Source of the DNA: Desulfuromonadales bacterium
GTDB taxonomy: Bacteria; Desulfobacterota; Desulfuromonadia; Geobacterales; Pseudopelobacteraceae
Direction of reading: 5' to 3'
Assembly: GCA_013349325.1 (NCBI GenBank)
Contig: DUZX01000035.1
Location: 1-41,355 of the forward strand
DNA: 41,355 bases
Shown here: positions 31,901-38,602 of the stretch, one piece after another
Layout of the letters: each line of letters starts with the position of its first letter
Position numbering within the stretch: the first letter of the stretch is position 1
Made by a program: the position numbers and the translations under genes
Notes under the pieces: generated by a model
What the model was told of the DNA's origin: nothing
Databases searched by the model: none
What the model saw: the letters and a program-made list of their open reading frames with translations, nothing else

Positions 31901-32008
31901 GCGGTCGTGGGCGGTCTGCTGACCTCACAGCTGTTGACGCTCTATATTACGCCGGTGGTCTATTACTATATGGATCGCCTGTTGAAGAAATTAACTACGG
32001 TGAAATAA
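28946..32008 (+). CDS. RND multidrug efflux pump (HAE1, MdtB/MdtC-like)
   Basis: A 1020-residue inner-membrane pump of the AcrB class with 12 segments and two large periplasmic loops. It begins MNIAALFIRRPIMTSLVMVA, and the proton-relay aspartates D401 and D402 are in GFVVDDAIVMLENI in segment 4, with the partner lysine in GIVKKNAIMM in segment 10. The sequence SLPGANPDTMASAVATPLENQL is closest to the MdtB/MdtC group. It should take substrates from the periplasm or outer leaflet using proton flow, with the adaptor at 22016 as the cognate partner. The weak ribosome site (GAGAGAAG) lies in the 22-base gap after hsdM. Confidence 0.92.
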   Translation: MNIAALFIRRPIMTSLVMVAIFIFGVVSYRQLPVNDLPNVDFPTIQINASLPGANPDTMASAVATPLENQLSTIAGVDSMTSTNGIGTTRITLQFNLDRDIDAAAQDVQAAISLATRSLPKDMKTPPSFRKVNPADQPVLYLALNSPTLPLSAIDEYAQTLIARRISTVSGVAQVNVYGSQKYAVRAQLDPKALASRQIGIDEVAKAIDEANVNLPTGTLDGSQQAYTIETGGQLFKAAEYRSLVVAYRDGSPVRLEELGKVIDSVEDTKRAAWYNGTRGIILAVQRQPGTNSIEVVDNVQKLLPDFRSKMPGSVELNVLFDRSILIRESMHDVKFTLVLTIGLVIMVIFLFLRNLSATIIPSLAVPMSIVGTFTVMHLLGFSLNNISMMALTLAVGFVVDDAIVMLENIVRHIEKGESAMEASYKGSREIGFTIISMTISLVAVFIPVLFMGGILGRLLHEFALTISVAILVSCFVSLTLTPMLCSRFLKPAGTKQHGAIYMAMERFFDGWLNLYERSLKLVLRFRRTTMVVTLLITLLTVWLFRIIPMGFLPTEDTGRINADIETAQGTSFDSMKLHQEAVAAIIAQDPNVEGFMSSVGGGRGTNAGSFFIRLKPRGQRTLSADEIIQKLRPKLSKVPGVKVFLKNVPSIQIGGTSSKSEYQFTLQGQDTAELYRSAAGFEVKLREIPDLLDVTSDLQISNPQVHVELNRDKIAALGLSVLQVEDALGYAYGSRQVSSIFAPTNQYQVILELDPLYQGDSAALDMLYIRAKSGQLIPLETVATISKTIGPLAVNHLGQLPAVTISFNLRPGVALGDAMQLVDKLAATALPATISTSFQGTAQAFQSSFSGLWILLVMAIFVIYIVLGVLYESYIHPITILSGLPAAGFGALITLMIFGSNLNVYGFVGIIMLLGIVKKNAIMMIDFALEAERTEGKNPLDAIYEGAIVRFRPIMMTTMAALMGTLPIAIGYGAGGESRQPLGLAVVGGLLTSQLLTLYITPVVYYYMDRLLKKLTTVK

Positions 32009-32028
32009 TAAAGAATAGAGGTGAGGTT

Positions 32029-32232
32029 ATGGAAGAGCGGATCAACGAACTGGAACTGCGCTTCATGCAGCAGGAACGTACCATTCAGGAACTGGATGAA
32101 ATTGTCTGTCGCCAGGAACAGGTGCTGGAATACCTGCAGCGGGAGTTTAATGTGTTAAAACAGCAGTTTTTGCTGATGTCGCCATCGGTCTCCCGCGATC
32201 CTGATCAGGAAGAACCGCCCCCGCATTATTGA
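32029..32232 (+). CDS. slyX: SlyX-family coiled-coil protein
   Basis: A 67-residue protein, almost entirely one coiled coil (about residues 2-50, ELELRFMQQERTIQELDEIV), ending in the Pro/His tail EEPPPHY typical of SlyX. A GAGGTGAGG site precedes ATG 32029, 20 bases after the RND gene, so it is likely the last gene of that run. The function of SlyX is unknown. Confidence 0.85.
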   Translation: MEERINELELRFMQQERTIQELDEIVCRQEQVLEYLQREFNVLKQQFLLMSPSVSRDPDQEEPPPHY

Positions 32233-32275
32233 CCCAGAAACGATAGTTGAACTTCCTGCCTGATACCGATTGAAA

Positions 32276-32303
32276 TTGTGCGCAATTATTTTAAAAATAT
32301 GCT
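32276..32303 (+). promoter_or_regulatory. candidate promoter of the cysteine-biosynthesis run
   Basis: TTGTGC (32276-32281) and TATGCT (32298-32303), 16 bp apart, leave a 5' leader of about 70 bases before the cysK start. The region 32233-32379 is AT-rich, with an imperfect dyad ATTGTGCGCAAT at the -35 that might bind a sulfur regulator. I see no known riboswitch fold. Confidence 0.4.
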
Positions 32304-32379
32304 AGTCTCGAAACCTTATTTTTCCGGCCTGAAATATAAGCCTGTACGAACGTAGATAAAAACTAAAAGGGGAACATTC

Positions 32380-33333
32380 ATGAGCAAGATTTTCGCAGAC
32401 AATTCGCAGTCAATCGGCAATACACCGCTCGTCAAATTGAACCACGTTGTCGGGAACACCACAGCAACAGTGCTGGCCAAGATCGAGGGTCGCAATCCGG
32501 CCTATTCGGTTAAATGCCGCATTGGCGCCAATCTGATCTGGGATGCTGAAAAACGGGGCGTTCTCAAGCCGGGGGTCGAGATTGTCGAGCCGACCTCCGG
32601 CAACACCGGGATTGCGCTGGCGTATGTGGCTGCTGCCCGTGGCTACAAACTGACGCTGACCATGCCGGAGACGATGAGTATCGAACGTCGTCGCGTGCTG
32701 GCCGCTCTGGGTGCCAATCTGATTCTGACGCCGGGTGCAGAAGGGATGAAGGGGGCCATCAATCGTGCCGAAGAGATGGCCGCTTCCGACCCGCAGCGTT
32801 ATTTCCTGCCGCAGCAGTTTAAAAACCCGGCCAACCCGGAGATTCATGAAAAAACGACCGGTCCCGAAATATGGGACGATACCGATGGTGGCATTGATGT
32901 GCTCGTGTCCGGCGTTGGTACCGGTGGCACCATTACCGGAATCTCCCGCTACATCAAGAACAGCAAGGGTAAAAAGATCATTTCGGTGGCCGTAGAGCCG
33001 AAAGAGAGCCCCGTGATTACCCAGAAACTGGCCGGCTTGCCGTTGAAACCGGGGCCGCACCGAATCCAGGGTATCGGGGCCGGCTTTATTCCCGATACAC
33101 TCGATCTGTCGATAGTCGATCGGGTTGAGCAAATCGAGAGTGGTGAGGCGATCGAATTTGCCAGACGTCTGGCACGCGAAGAAGGCCTGCTGGTTGGCAT
33201 CTCCTGCGGCGCTGCTGCTGCTGTTGCCGTACGACTGGCCCAGCTGGATGAATTTGCCGGTAAAACGATTGTCGTGATCCTGCCGGATGGCGCCGAACGC
33301 TATATGTCAACGGCGCTGTTTGAGGATCTGTAA
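32380..33333 (+). CDS. cysK: cysteine synthase A (O-acetylserine sulfhydrylase)
   Basis: A 317-residue PLP enzyme making L-cysteine from O-acetylserine and sulfide. K45 in [16 protein letters not shown] binds [14 protein letters not shown] binds the substrate carboxylate; [16 protein letters not shown] holds the phosphate; and [10 protein letters not shown] follows. Length and motif order match CysK. AAGGGG lies 9 bases before ATG 32380. It leads an apparent run with sulfite reductase (3-base gap), cysH, cysD and cysN, so sulfide made by the cluster feeds it directly. Confidence 0.93.
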   Translation: MSKIFADNSQSIGNTPLVKLNHVVGNTTATVLAKIEGRNPAYSVKCRIGANLIWDAEKRGVLKPGVEIVEPTSGNTGIALAYVAAARGYKLTLTMPETMSIERRRVLAALGANLILTPGAEGMKGAINRAEEMAASDPQRYFLPQQFKNPANPEIHEKTTGPEIWDDTDGGIDVLVSGVGTGGTITGISRYIKNSKGKKIISVAVEPKESPVITQKLAGLPLKPGPHRIQGIGAGFIPDTLDLSIVDRVEQIESGEAIEFARRLAREEGLLVGISCGAAAAVAVRLAQLDEFAGKTIVVILPDGAERYMSTALFEDL

Positions 33334-33336
33334 GTC

Positions 33337-34617
33337 ATGCCGCAGTTGACCCCTCTGTCCCGCCTGGACGGTATTTATCCGCAGCGCCAGGCCGGTTTCT
33401 TCATGCAGCGTGTCAAACTGGCTGCCGGTGTCATCTCGGCGGACCAGGCGCGGACCGTCGCTGCCGTTGCGGCGCGCTTCGGTCAGGGGGCCATCCATCT
33501 GACGACGCGTGGCAGTATGGAGATTCATTGGCTTCATGAGGCTGATCTCCTGGCGGTCAAACGTGAGCTGGCCAAAGTCGGTCTCACATCGCGCGGCGCC
33601 TGTGGCGGTGCCGTGCGGGGTGTGACCTGCGCCAGTCAGGGTGCTGCCGGTTTCCCGGTGGTCGAGGTTCTGGCAGCCCGGCTGCAGAAGCACTTTACCG
33701 GAAACCCCCGTTTTGAACGGCTGCCCAAAAAGTTCAAAATCGGCGTAGAGACTGATACGCTCGGCAGGCGCCATCTGATTCAGGATGTCGGCCTGGTCTA
33801 CTCGTCTCATACAGAGGGTGTCGCGTATTTTGATCTGTATGCTGCCGGGGGACTGGGGCGTGAGCCGCAGCCCGGTTTTCTGTTTGAAGCGGGAGTCAGT
33901 GAAAACCGTATTATCCCGCTGATCGAGGCGATTGCCCGCGTCTATGCCGCCCATTCTCCGGCCGGCAAGCGCCTCAAGCATCTGCTGCGCGACGTTGGTG
34001 AGGAACAATTTCGCCGCCTGGTTGCGCAGGATCCCTCCGCGACGGAAGAGCTGTCCGCGCAGGAAGGGCTCAACAGCAATCTGATTCATCAGCCACCAAC
34101 GCAGCGGTTGGTGGTCCGGATTCCGGCCGGAGAGCTGAACAGTCGGCACCTGATTACGCTTGCCGATCATGCCGATAGCTGGCAGCTCGGCTTTCTGATG
34201 GTGACCGCCGATCAGGACATCGCCTTCCATCTGCACGAATCAAGCGATCCTGTCGAGGCTGCCGCTGAACTGGAAGCTGCCGGTATTCAGCAGGCAACCA
34301 TTAATTTCCGGACCTGTCCCGGTACCGCCACCTGCAAAGCCGGGCTATCCGCCACGCGTGAGGTTGTGAGCCAGCTCACCGCTCTGATTTCAGCGCAGGG
34401 CAAGCTCCTCACCTGGGCCATCTCCGGCTGCCCCAACTCCTGCACCCAGCCTCAGTTGGCCGATGTGGGCATTGTCAGCAGCGCTCTGGTAAAAGGGGAA
34501 GATGGCGAACGAACTCCCCGCTTTGATCTCTATCGATCCGGGGATGCCCCCTTTGGAACCCTCGTAGAGCGGGCATTAACGCTCGATGAACTCTGCAGCA
34601 GAGTGGCGGGGATGTAA
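33337..34617 (+). CDS. siroheme-dependent sulfite (or nitrite) reductase
   Basis: A 426-residue member of the nitrite/sulfite reductase hemoprotein family. An N-terminal ferredoxin-like half domain (FMQRVKLAAGVISADQARTVA, HLTTRGSMEIHWL) is followed by the first sirohaem half (GACGGAVRGVTCA) and the second. C327 and C333 in TCPGTATC plus C365 and C369 in SGCPNSC form the 4Fe-4S/sirohaem site. It is shorter than E. coli CysI (570). By family alone nitrite and sulfite reductases are hard to tell apart; placement between cysK and cysH argues for assimilatory sulfite reduction to sulfide. GAGGA near the cysK end serves as the ribosome site. Confidence 0.85.
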   Translation: MPQLTPLSRLDGIYPQRQAGFFMQRVKLAAGVISADQARTVAAVAARFGQGAIHLTTRGSMEIHWLHEADLLAVKRELAKVGLTSRGACGGAVRGVTCASQGAAGFPVVEVLAARLQKHFTGNPRFERLPKKFKIGVETDTLGRRHLIQDVGLVYSSHTEGVAYFDLYAAGGLGREPQPGFLFEAGVSENRIIPLIEAIARVYAAHSPAGKRLKHLLRDVGEEQFRRLVAQDPSATEELSAQEGLNSNLIHQPPTQRLVVRIPAGELNSRHLITLADHADSWQLGFLMVTADQDIAFHLHESSDPVEAAAELEAAGIQQATINFRTCPGTATCKAGLSATREVVSQLTALISAQGKLLTWAISGCPNSCTQPQLADVGIVSSALVKGEDGERTPRFDLYRSGDAPFGTLVERALTLDELCSRVAGM

Positions 34618-34645
34618 ACACGTTACAGATATGAAAGGAAACGGT

Positions 34646-35341
34646 ATGGCGAACGGCACATTTGAAGTTTCAGCAGACGCGACCCCTCGCGAAATTCTTG
34701 AGGTCGGCATCAGAGCGGCAGACGGTCCGGTTTCGTTGGCCTGCTCCTTTTCGCTGGAGGATGTCGCCATTATTGACATCGCCTACGAGGCCGGTATTCC
34801 GCTGGGGCTGTTTGCCCTGGATACCGGGCGCTTGAACGAGGAGACCTACGAGGTGGCCGATGCCCTGGTTGAGCGCTATCGCCTGAAGATCGACTGGTAT
34901 TTTCCGCGCCACGAAGCGGTGGAAACTCTGGAGTGCGACAAGGGGCTCTTCTCTTTTCGTGAATCGCTGGAAAATCGCCACGAATGCTGCCATATCCGCA
35001 AGGTGGAGCCGCTCTCACGGGCGCTGCGGAGCCTTTCCGGCTGGGTTACCGGTATGCGCCGTGAGCAGAGCGTTACCCGCAGTGACCTCGCAGCTGTCGA
35101 ACGGGATGACTTAAATGGCGGCATCATCAAGATCAATCCGCTACTGAACTGGACCGAAGAGCAGCTGCTGGAGTATACCGCAATACACCATCTGCCCCAA
35201 AACCGCCTCCTTGGCCAGGGGTACCGCTCAATCGGCTGTGCCCCCTGTACGCGGGCGGTCCAGCCGGGCGAAGATGCCCGTGCCGGGCGCTGGTGGTGGG
35301 AAAACCCGGAACACAAGGAATGCGGACTGCATAGAAGATAG
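34646..35341 (+). CDS. cysH: assimilatory adenylylsulfate (APS) reductase
   Basis: A 231-residue PAPS/APS reductase-family protein. Start ATG 34646 with AAAGGA upstream; other in-frame ATGs at 34586 and 34631 would read back into the reductase gene or lack a good site. CSFSLEDV holds the nucleotide; the cysteine pairs C114-C115 (ECCHIRK) and C198-xx-C201 (GCAPCTRAV) are those of the 4Fe-4S APS-type enzymes, missing in the PAPS-only E. coli type; the catalytic C226 is in the tail KECGLH. It would reduce APS directly to sulfite with thioredoxin, so no CysC kinase is needed, in agreement with its absence. Confidence 0.9.
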   Translation: MANGTFEVSADATPREILEVGIRAADGPVSLACSFSLEDVAIIDIAYEAGIPLGLFALDTGRLNEETYEVADALVERYRLKIDWYFPRHEAVETLECDKGLFSFRESLENRHECCHIRKVEPLSRALRSLSGWVTGMRREQSVTRSDLAAVERDDLNGGIIKINPLLNWTEEQLLEYTAIHHLPQNRLLGQGYRSIGCAPCTRAVQPGEDARAGRWWWENPEHKECGLHRR

Positions 35342-35370
35342 ATAGTTTTGATTATTCAAGGAGAGTTGAA

Positions 35371-36174
35371 ATGTACGACCATTTAGACGATTTGGAAGCC
35401 CAGAGTATTTATATCTTCCGCGAAGCCTACCGCAAGTTCGAGAATCTGGCCATGCTGTATTCAATCGGCAAGGACTCGACCACCATGATCCACTTGGCGC
35501 GTAAAGCTTTCTTCGGCAAGATTCCCTTTCCGCTGGTGCATATCGATACTACCTATAAATACCCGGAGATGATTCAGTACCGCGACCGGATGGCTCGCGA
35601 GTGGCAGGCTGATCTGATCGTAGGGAGTAATGCAGCGGCAATCGAAGCCGGTATGAGTCCGGCTGCCGGACGACTGGTCTGCTGCGAAAAGCTCAAAAGC
35701 GAAGGTTTGACCAAGATCATCGAGGAGCGCGATTTCCACGGCCTCTTTCTCGGTATTCGTCGCGACGAAGAGGGGAGTCGTGCCAAAGAGCGCGTATTCT
35801 CGCCACGTGACAAGAACTTCGAGTGGGCTTACAAGGATCAGCCACCTGAATTGTGGGATCAGTTCAACACGAACTTCGATCCGGGCACGCATATCCGCGT
35901 TCATCCGATTCTGCACTGGACGGAACTCAATATCTGGGAATATATCCAGCGTGAAAAGTTTGAAATTTGCCCGCTCTATTTTGCCAAGGATGGCAAGCGT
36001 TTCCGCTCGCTGGGGTGCATGCCCTGCACGACGCCGATCGATTCCCGTGCAACAACGGTCGATGAGATCATCGAAGAGCTGAAGACGCTCAAAGACCCGG
36101 AACGGGCAGGGCGGGCGCAGGATCAGGAAAACGCCTACGCCATGCAGAAACTGCGAGCTAAAGGGTACATGTAA
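35371..36174 (+). CDS. cysD: sulfate adenylyltransferase subunit 2
   Basis: A 267-residue ATP-pyrophosphatase-fold protein. The PP-loop is SIGKDST at residues 31-37, followed by [11 protein letters not shown], the conserved [41 protein letters not shown], and the C-terminal [11 protein letters not shown]. With CysN it activates sulfate to APS, with CysN's GTP hydrolysis driving the reaction. AAGGAGAG precedes ATG 35371. A paired palindrome (36182-36266) separates it from cysN, unlike the usual tight cysDN overlap. Confidence 0.95.
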   Translation: MYDHLDDLEAQSIYIFREAYRKFENLAMLYSIGKDSTTMIHLARKAFFGKIPFPLVHIDTTYKYPEMIQYRDRMAREWQADLIVGSNAAAIEAGMSPAAGRLVCCEKLKSEGLTKIIEERDFHGLFLGIRRDEEGSRAKERVFSPRDKNFEWAYKDQPPELWDQFNTNFDPGTHIRVHPILHWTELNIWEYIQREKFEICPLYFAKDGKRFRSLGCMPCTTPIDSRATTVDEIIEELKTLKDPERAGRAQDQENAYAMQKLRAKGYM

Positions 36175-36181
36175 ACAGAAG

Positions 36182-36266
36182 TCCCCCTTGATAAAGGGGG
36201 ATTTAGGGGGATTCGCTTCTGAATCTACAATCAAATCCCCCCAGCCCCCCTTTATCAAGGGGGGAG
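36182..36266. repeat. paired palindromes (TCCCCCTTGATAAAGGGGGA type) between cysD and cysN
   Basis: The first copy has 8-bp arms TCCCCCTT-GATA-AAGGGGGA (36182-36201) and the tail TTTAGGGGGATT. The second, oppositely oriented, ends near 36266. A 30-base middle lies between the tails, which point inward. The layout (stem-loop plus a TAGGG-containing tail, in inverted pairs) is the same as that of the DUF559-linked repeats, although the stem sequence differs. Confidence 0.8.
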
Positions 36267-36289
36267 TAAAATTAAAAGGAATCTTACAT

Positions 36290-37858
36290 ATGAATCAAAA
36301 TGAAACCTTGAAAATCGTCATCGTCGGTCATGTTGATCATGGCAAATCCACGCTGATCGGTCGGCTCTTTTACGATACCGGCAGTATCCCCGAAGTACGT
36401 TACCGTGAGATTGAAGCTACCTGTCGTGCCCAGGGGCGTGAATTTGAATTTGCCTATCTGATGGATGCCCTGGAAGAAGAGCGCGACCAGAATATCACCA
36501 TCGACACCGCCTCGACCTTCTTCAAAACCGCCCAGCGTCCCTATGTCATCATCGATGCGCCCGGACACAAGCAGTTTCTTAAAAACATGATTACCGGCGC
36601 AGCCAGTGCCGATGCAGCTATCCTGCTGGTTGATGGCGCGGAAGGGGTGCGCGAGCAGACCCGCCGTCACGCCTATGTTCTCTCACTGCTCGGTATCCGT
36701 CAGGTGGCGGTCGCGGTAAACAAGCTGGATATGGTCGCATATGACCGCACCCGTTTTCAGCAGGTAGATAATGATATCCGCGTCTTTCTGCATTCGGTCG
36801 GCATCACCCCCTCCTATGTGATCCCGATTTCGGCCCGCGACGGTGAAAACATCGCCAGCCGCCATGGAAAGGTGCCCTGGTACGACGGTCCCACTATTCT
36901 TGAAGCGCTGGACAGTTTCGGTAATGTGCGTGCTGAAGCCGGAGCCCCGCTGCGTCTGCCGGTGCAGGATGTCTATAAATGGGATGACAAGCGTATCTAC
37001 GTCGGGCGGGTCGAGACCGGTGAAATCAACAAAGGTGATGAGATCATCTTTCTCCCTTCCGGCAAGATCACGCGCGTCAAGAGTGTTGAAAAATGGGGCC
37101 AGACCGATCTTCCGCAGGCAATATCCGGCGAATGTATCGGCATCACGACTGATGATGAACTTTTTGTCGAGCGGGGTGAAATCATCTCGCGCCGCAGACG
37201 CAAGCCGGTGGCGGCCTGCCAGATACGCGCCAGTATCTTCTGGCTGGCTGATCGTCCCTTTCAGTCCGGCAAAACGTATACGATCAAACTCGGCACCGCC
37301 GAGGTGCAGGCGGTCGCTACCGCCATTGAAGAGCGTCTCGACTCATCAACGCTGGAGGTGACCGAACGCTATGCCGCCGAACTGATGCCTTCTGAGGTTG
37401 GTACGGTACTCTTCACCCTCAAAAACGAGATCGCCGCTGATCCCTACTCAGAGAACACCCGTACCGGGCGCTTCGTCGTTGAAGAGGGGCTCCAGATCGG
37501 AGGAGGGGGCATTATCCGCAGCTTGACCGACAAGAGCGGTGTTTCCGCCCAGCGTATCAATCTCGGAGAAAGCTTTATCGTCGGCGATGAGGGGGGGCTG
37601 GTTGATCTGGTCGACGAATTCGGCAGCATTGAATTTGACGTCACGTCTGGATTTGTCGACTATCTGGGCAAAGGCAACTGTATCCTCTTCAAGCTGCGCG
37701 ACCTGGGGCAGCTCGATCCGGTGGCACGGCTGGCATTTCAGCATGATCTCTCCTTCCTGTTCAGTCGCGGAGACGGCAGCTTGAATATTGTCATGAGCAA
37801 GCGTAGCCCGCACGGTAGGTTAGTCAGTGATGATAACGGTAACGGACCGATCATCTGA
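36290..37858 (+). CDS. cysN: sulfate adenylyltransferase subunit 1 (GTPase)
   Basis: A 522-residue EF-Tu-like GTPase. Start ATG 36290 (MNQNETLKIVIVGHVDHGKST) with AAAAGGA 9 bases upstream is preferred; an in-frame ATG at 36188 would translate the palindrome repeat. GHVDHGKS is at residues 13-20, DAPGH at 89-93 and NKLD at 144-147. It couples GTP hydrolysis to APS formation by CysD. There is no CysC kinase domain (a CysNC fusion would have more than 600 residues), which again fits an APS-using CysH. The last 100 residues (from about RTGRFVVEEGLQIGGGGII) extend past the usual E. coli end. A strong terminator follows at 37883. Confidence 0.93.
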   Translation: MNQNETLKIVIVGHVDHGKSTLIGRLFYDTGSIPEVRYREIEATCRAQGREFEFAYLMDALEEERDQNITIDTASTFFKTAQRPYVIIDAPGHKQFLKNMITGAASADAAILLVDGAEGVREQTRRHAYVLSLLGIRQVAVAVNKLDMVAYDRTRFQQVDNDIRVFLHSVGITPSYVIPISARDGENIASRHGKVPWYDGPTILEALDSFGNVRAEAGAPLRLPVQDVYKWDDKRIYVGRVETGEINKGDEIIFLPSGKITRVKSVEKWGQTDLPQAISGECIGITTDDELFVERGEIISRRRRKPVAACQIRASIFWLADRPFQSGKTYTIKLGTAEVQAVATAIEERLDSSTLEVTERYAAELMPSEVGTVLFTLKNEIAADPYSENTRTGRFVVEEGLQIGGGGIIRSLTDKSGVSAQRINLGESFIVGDEGGLVDLVDEFGSIEFDVTSGFVDYLGKGNCILFKLRDLGQLDPVARLAFQHDLSFLFSRGDGSLNIVMSKRSPHGRLVSDDNGNGPII

Positions 37859-37882
37859 CTTTTTACAGACAACGGGACAAGC

Positions 37883-37916
37883 AGAGGTCAAGAGACTGTT
37901 CTCTTGACCTCTTTTT
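37883..37916 (+). terminator. strong terminator after cysN, overlapping the leader of the chromate-transporter gene
   Basis: Perfect 13-bp stem AGAGGTCAAGAGA / TCTCTTGACCTCT with a CTGT loop and five T's (37912-37916). The ribosome site of the next gene (GGAGG, 37917-37921) directly follows. The GAGGTC of the 5' arm (37884-37889) recurs at 37918-37923 over the ribosome site, so both could pair with GACCTC of the 3' arm. Confidence 0.88.
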
Positions 37917-37928
37917 GGAGGTCGATTC

Positions 37929-38516
37929 ATGTTGCTCTGGAAAATATTTGTTCTCTTCAGCCGGGTATCCCTGTTTTCCTGGGGGGGCGGACCGGCCTCA
38001 CTGGCGCTCATGCAGCGTGAGACGACGGCGGCGACCTGGCTGCCGCCCGGTGCGGCGGAAGTGGCCCCCTGGACGACTCCTCTGGAATTTTCCGACGCAG
38101 TAGCGGTCGGAAACGCTCTGCCTGGTCCGATTGCGCCGCAGGTGTCGGCCTATATCGGCTACAAAATGGCCGGCCTTCCGGGTGCCATCGCTGCTGCTGC
38201 CGGAACGGTGCTTCCGACCACAATTCTGATGCTGATCATGGTGGTCTATTTTTTCAGGATCAAGGACAGTCTGCTGGTCCAGTCGATGCTCAAAACCGTG
38301 CGCCCGGTCGTAGTGGGGCTGCTGCTCTGGACCGCCTACGACATGGCCTACAGCGTCTTTGGCGTCAAGCGACTGGGATGGGGTTCTTCTCTGAATCTCG
38401 GCTGGGATAAAATTCTGATTGTTGCCGTTACGTTCGGACTGTTAACGATGACGAAGGTCAATCCTGCGCTGGTAATTCTGGGAGCCGCCTGCGCTGGTGG
38501 TGTACTGTACCGCTGA
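37929..38516 (+). CDS. short chromate-transporter (CHR) family protein
   Basis: A 195-residue single-domain CHR protein with about five or six membrane segments. The hallmark FSWGGGPASLALMQRE, then DAVAVGNALPGPIAPQVSAYIGYKMAGLPGAIAAA, matches the N-terminal CHR repeat, with extra residues between RE and the FSDAVA part. Two-domain ChrA proteins have about 400 residues; short forms normally occur as adjacent gene pairs, but no second copy is present here. Chromate is a sulfate analogue, so the position after cysDN may reflect protection of the sulfate pathway; it may also move another anion. Start ATG 37929 with GGAGG upstream. Confidence 0.82.
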   Translation: MLLWKIFVLFSRVSLFSWGGGPASLALMQRETTAATWLPPGAAEVAPWTTPLEFSDAVAVGNALPGPIAPQVSAYIGYKMAGLPGAIAAAAGTVLPTTILMLIMVVYFFRIKDSLLVQSMLKTVRPVVVGLLLWTAYDMAYSVFGVKRLGWGSSLNLGWDKILIVAVTFGLLTMTKVNPALVILGAACAGGVLYR

Positions 38517-38518
38517 CG

Positions 38519-38583
38519 CTTTGACTCCGCTCCGCGATCGGCCTTTGATGGATACCTATGGAGAAATCTGAGCGGAGTCGAAG
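38519..38583. repeat. interspersed repeat with GAGCGGAGTCGAAG-type inverted ends
   Basis: CTTTGACTCCGCTC (38519-38532) and GAGCGGAGTCGAAG (38570-38583) are inverted, matching in 13 of 14 positions, with 37 bases between. The motif is a commonly scattered extragenic repeat end. It fills the gap between the chromate-transporter gene and the next gene and would form a long hairpin. Confidence 0.6.
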
Positions 38584-38602
38584 GGTACTTTGTGAGGTGA
38601 TG

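Noticed and set aside
32233-32379. Riboswitch before cysK
   Set aside because: No SAM, cobalamin or other known conserved core could be seen in the short AT-rich leader.
36188-36289. N-terminal extension of CysN from ATG 36188
   Set aside because: The extension is a translation of the palindrome repeat; ATG 36290 has a ribosome site and the standard CysN start.
38558-38602. N-terminal extension of the gamma-synthase from ATG 38558
   Set aside because: It would translate the right arm of the repeat at 38570-38583; a ribosome site supports ATG 38603.
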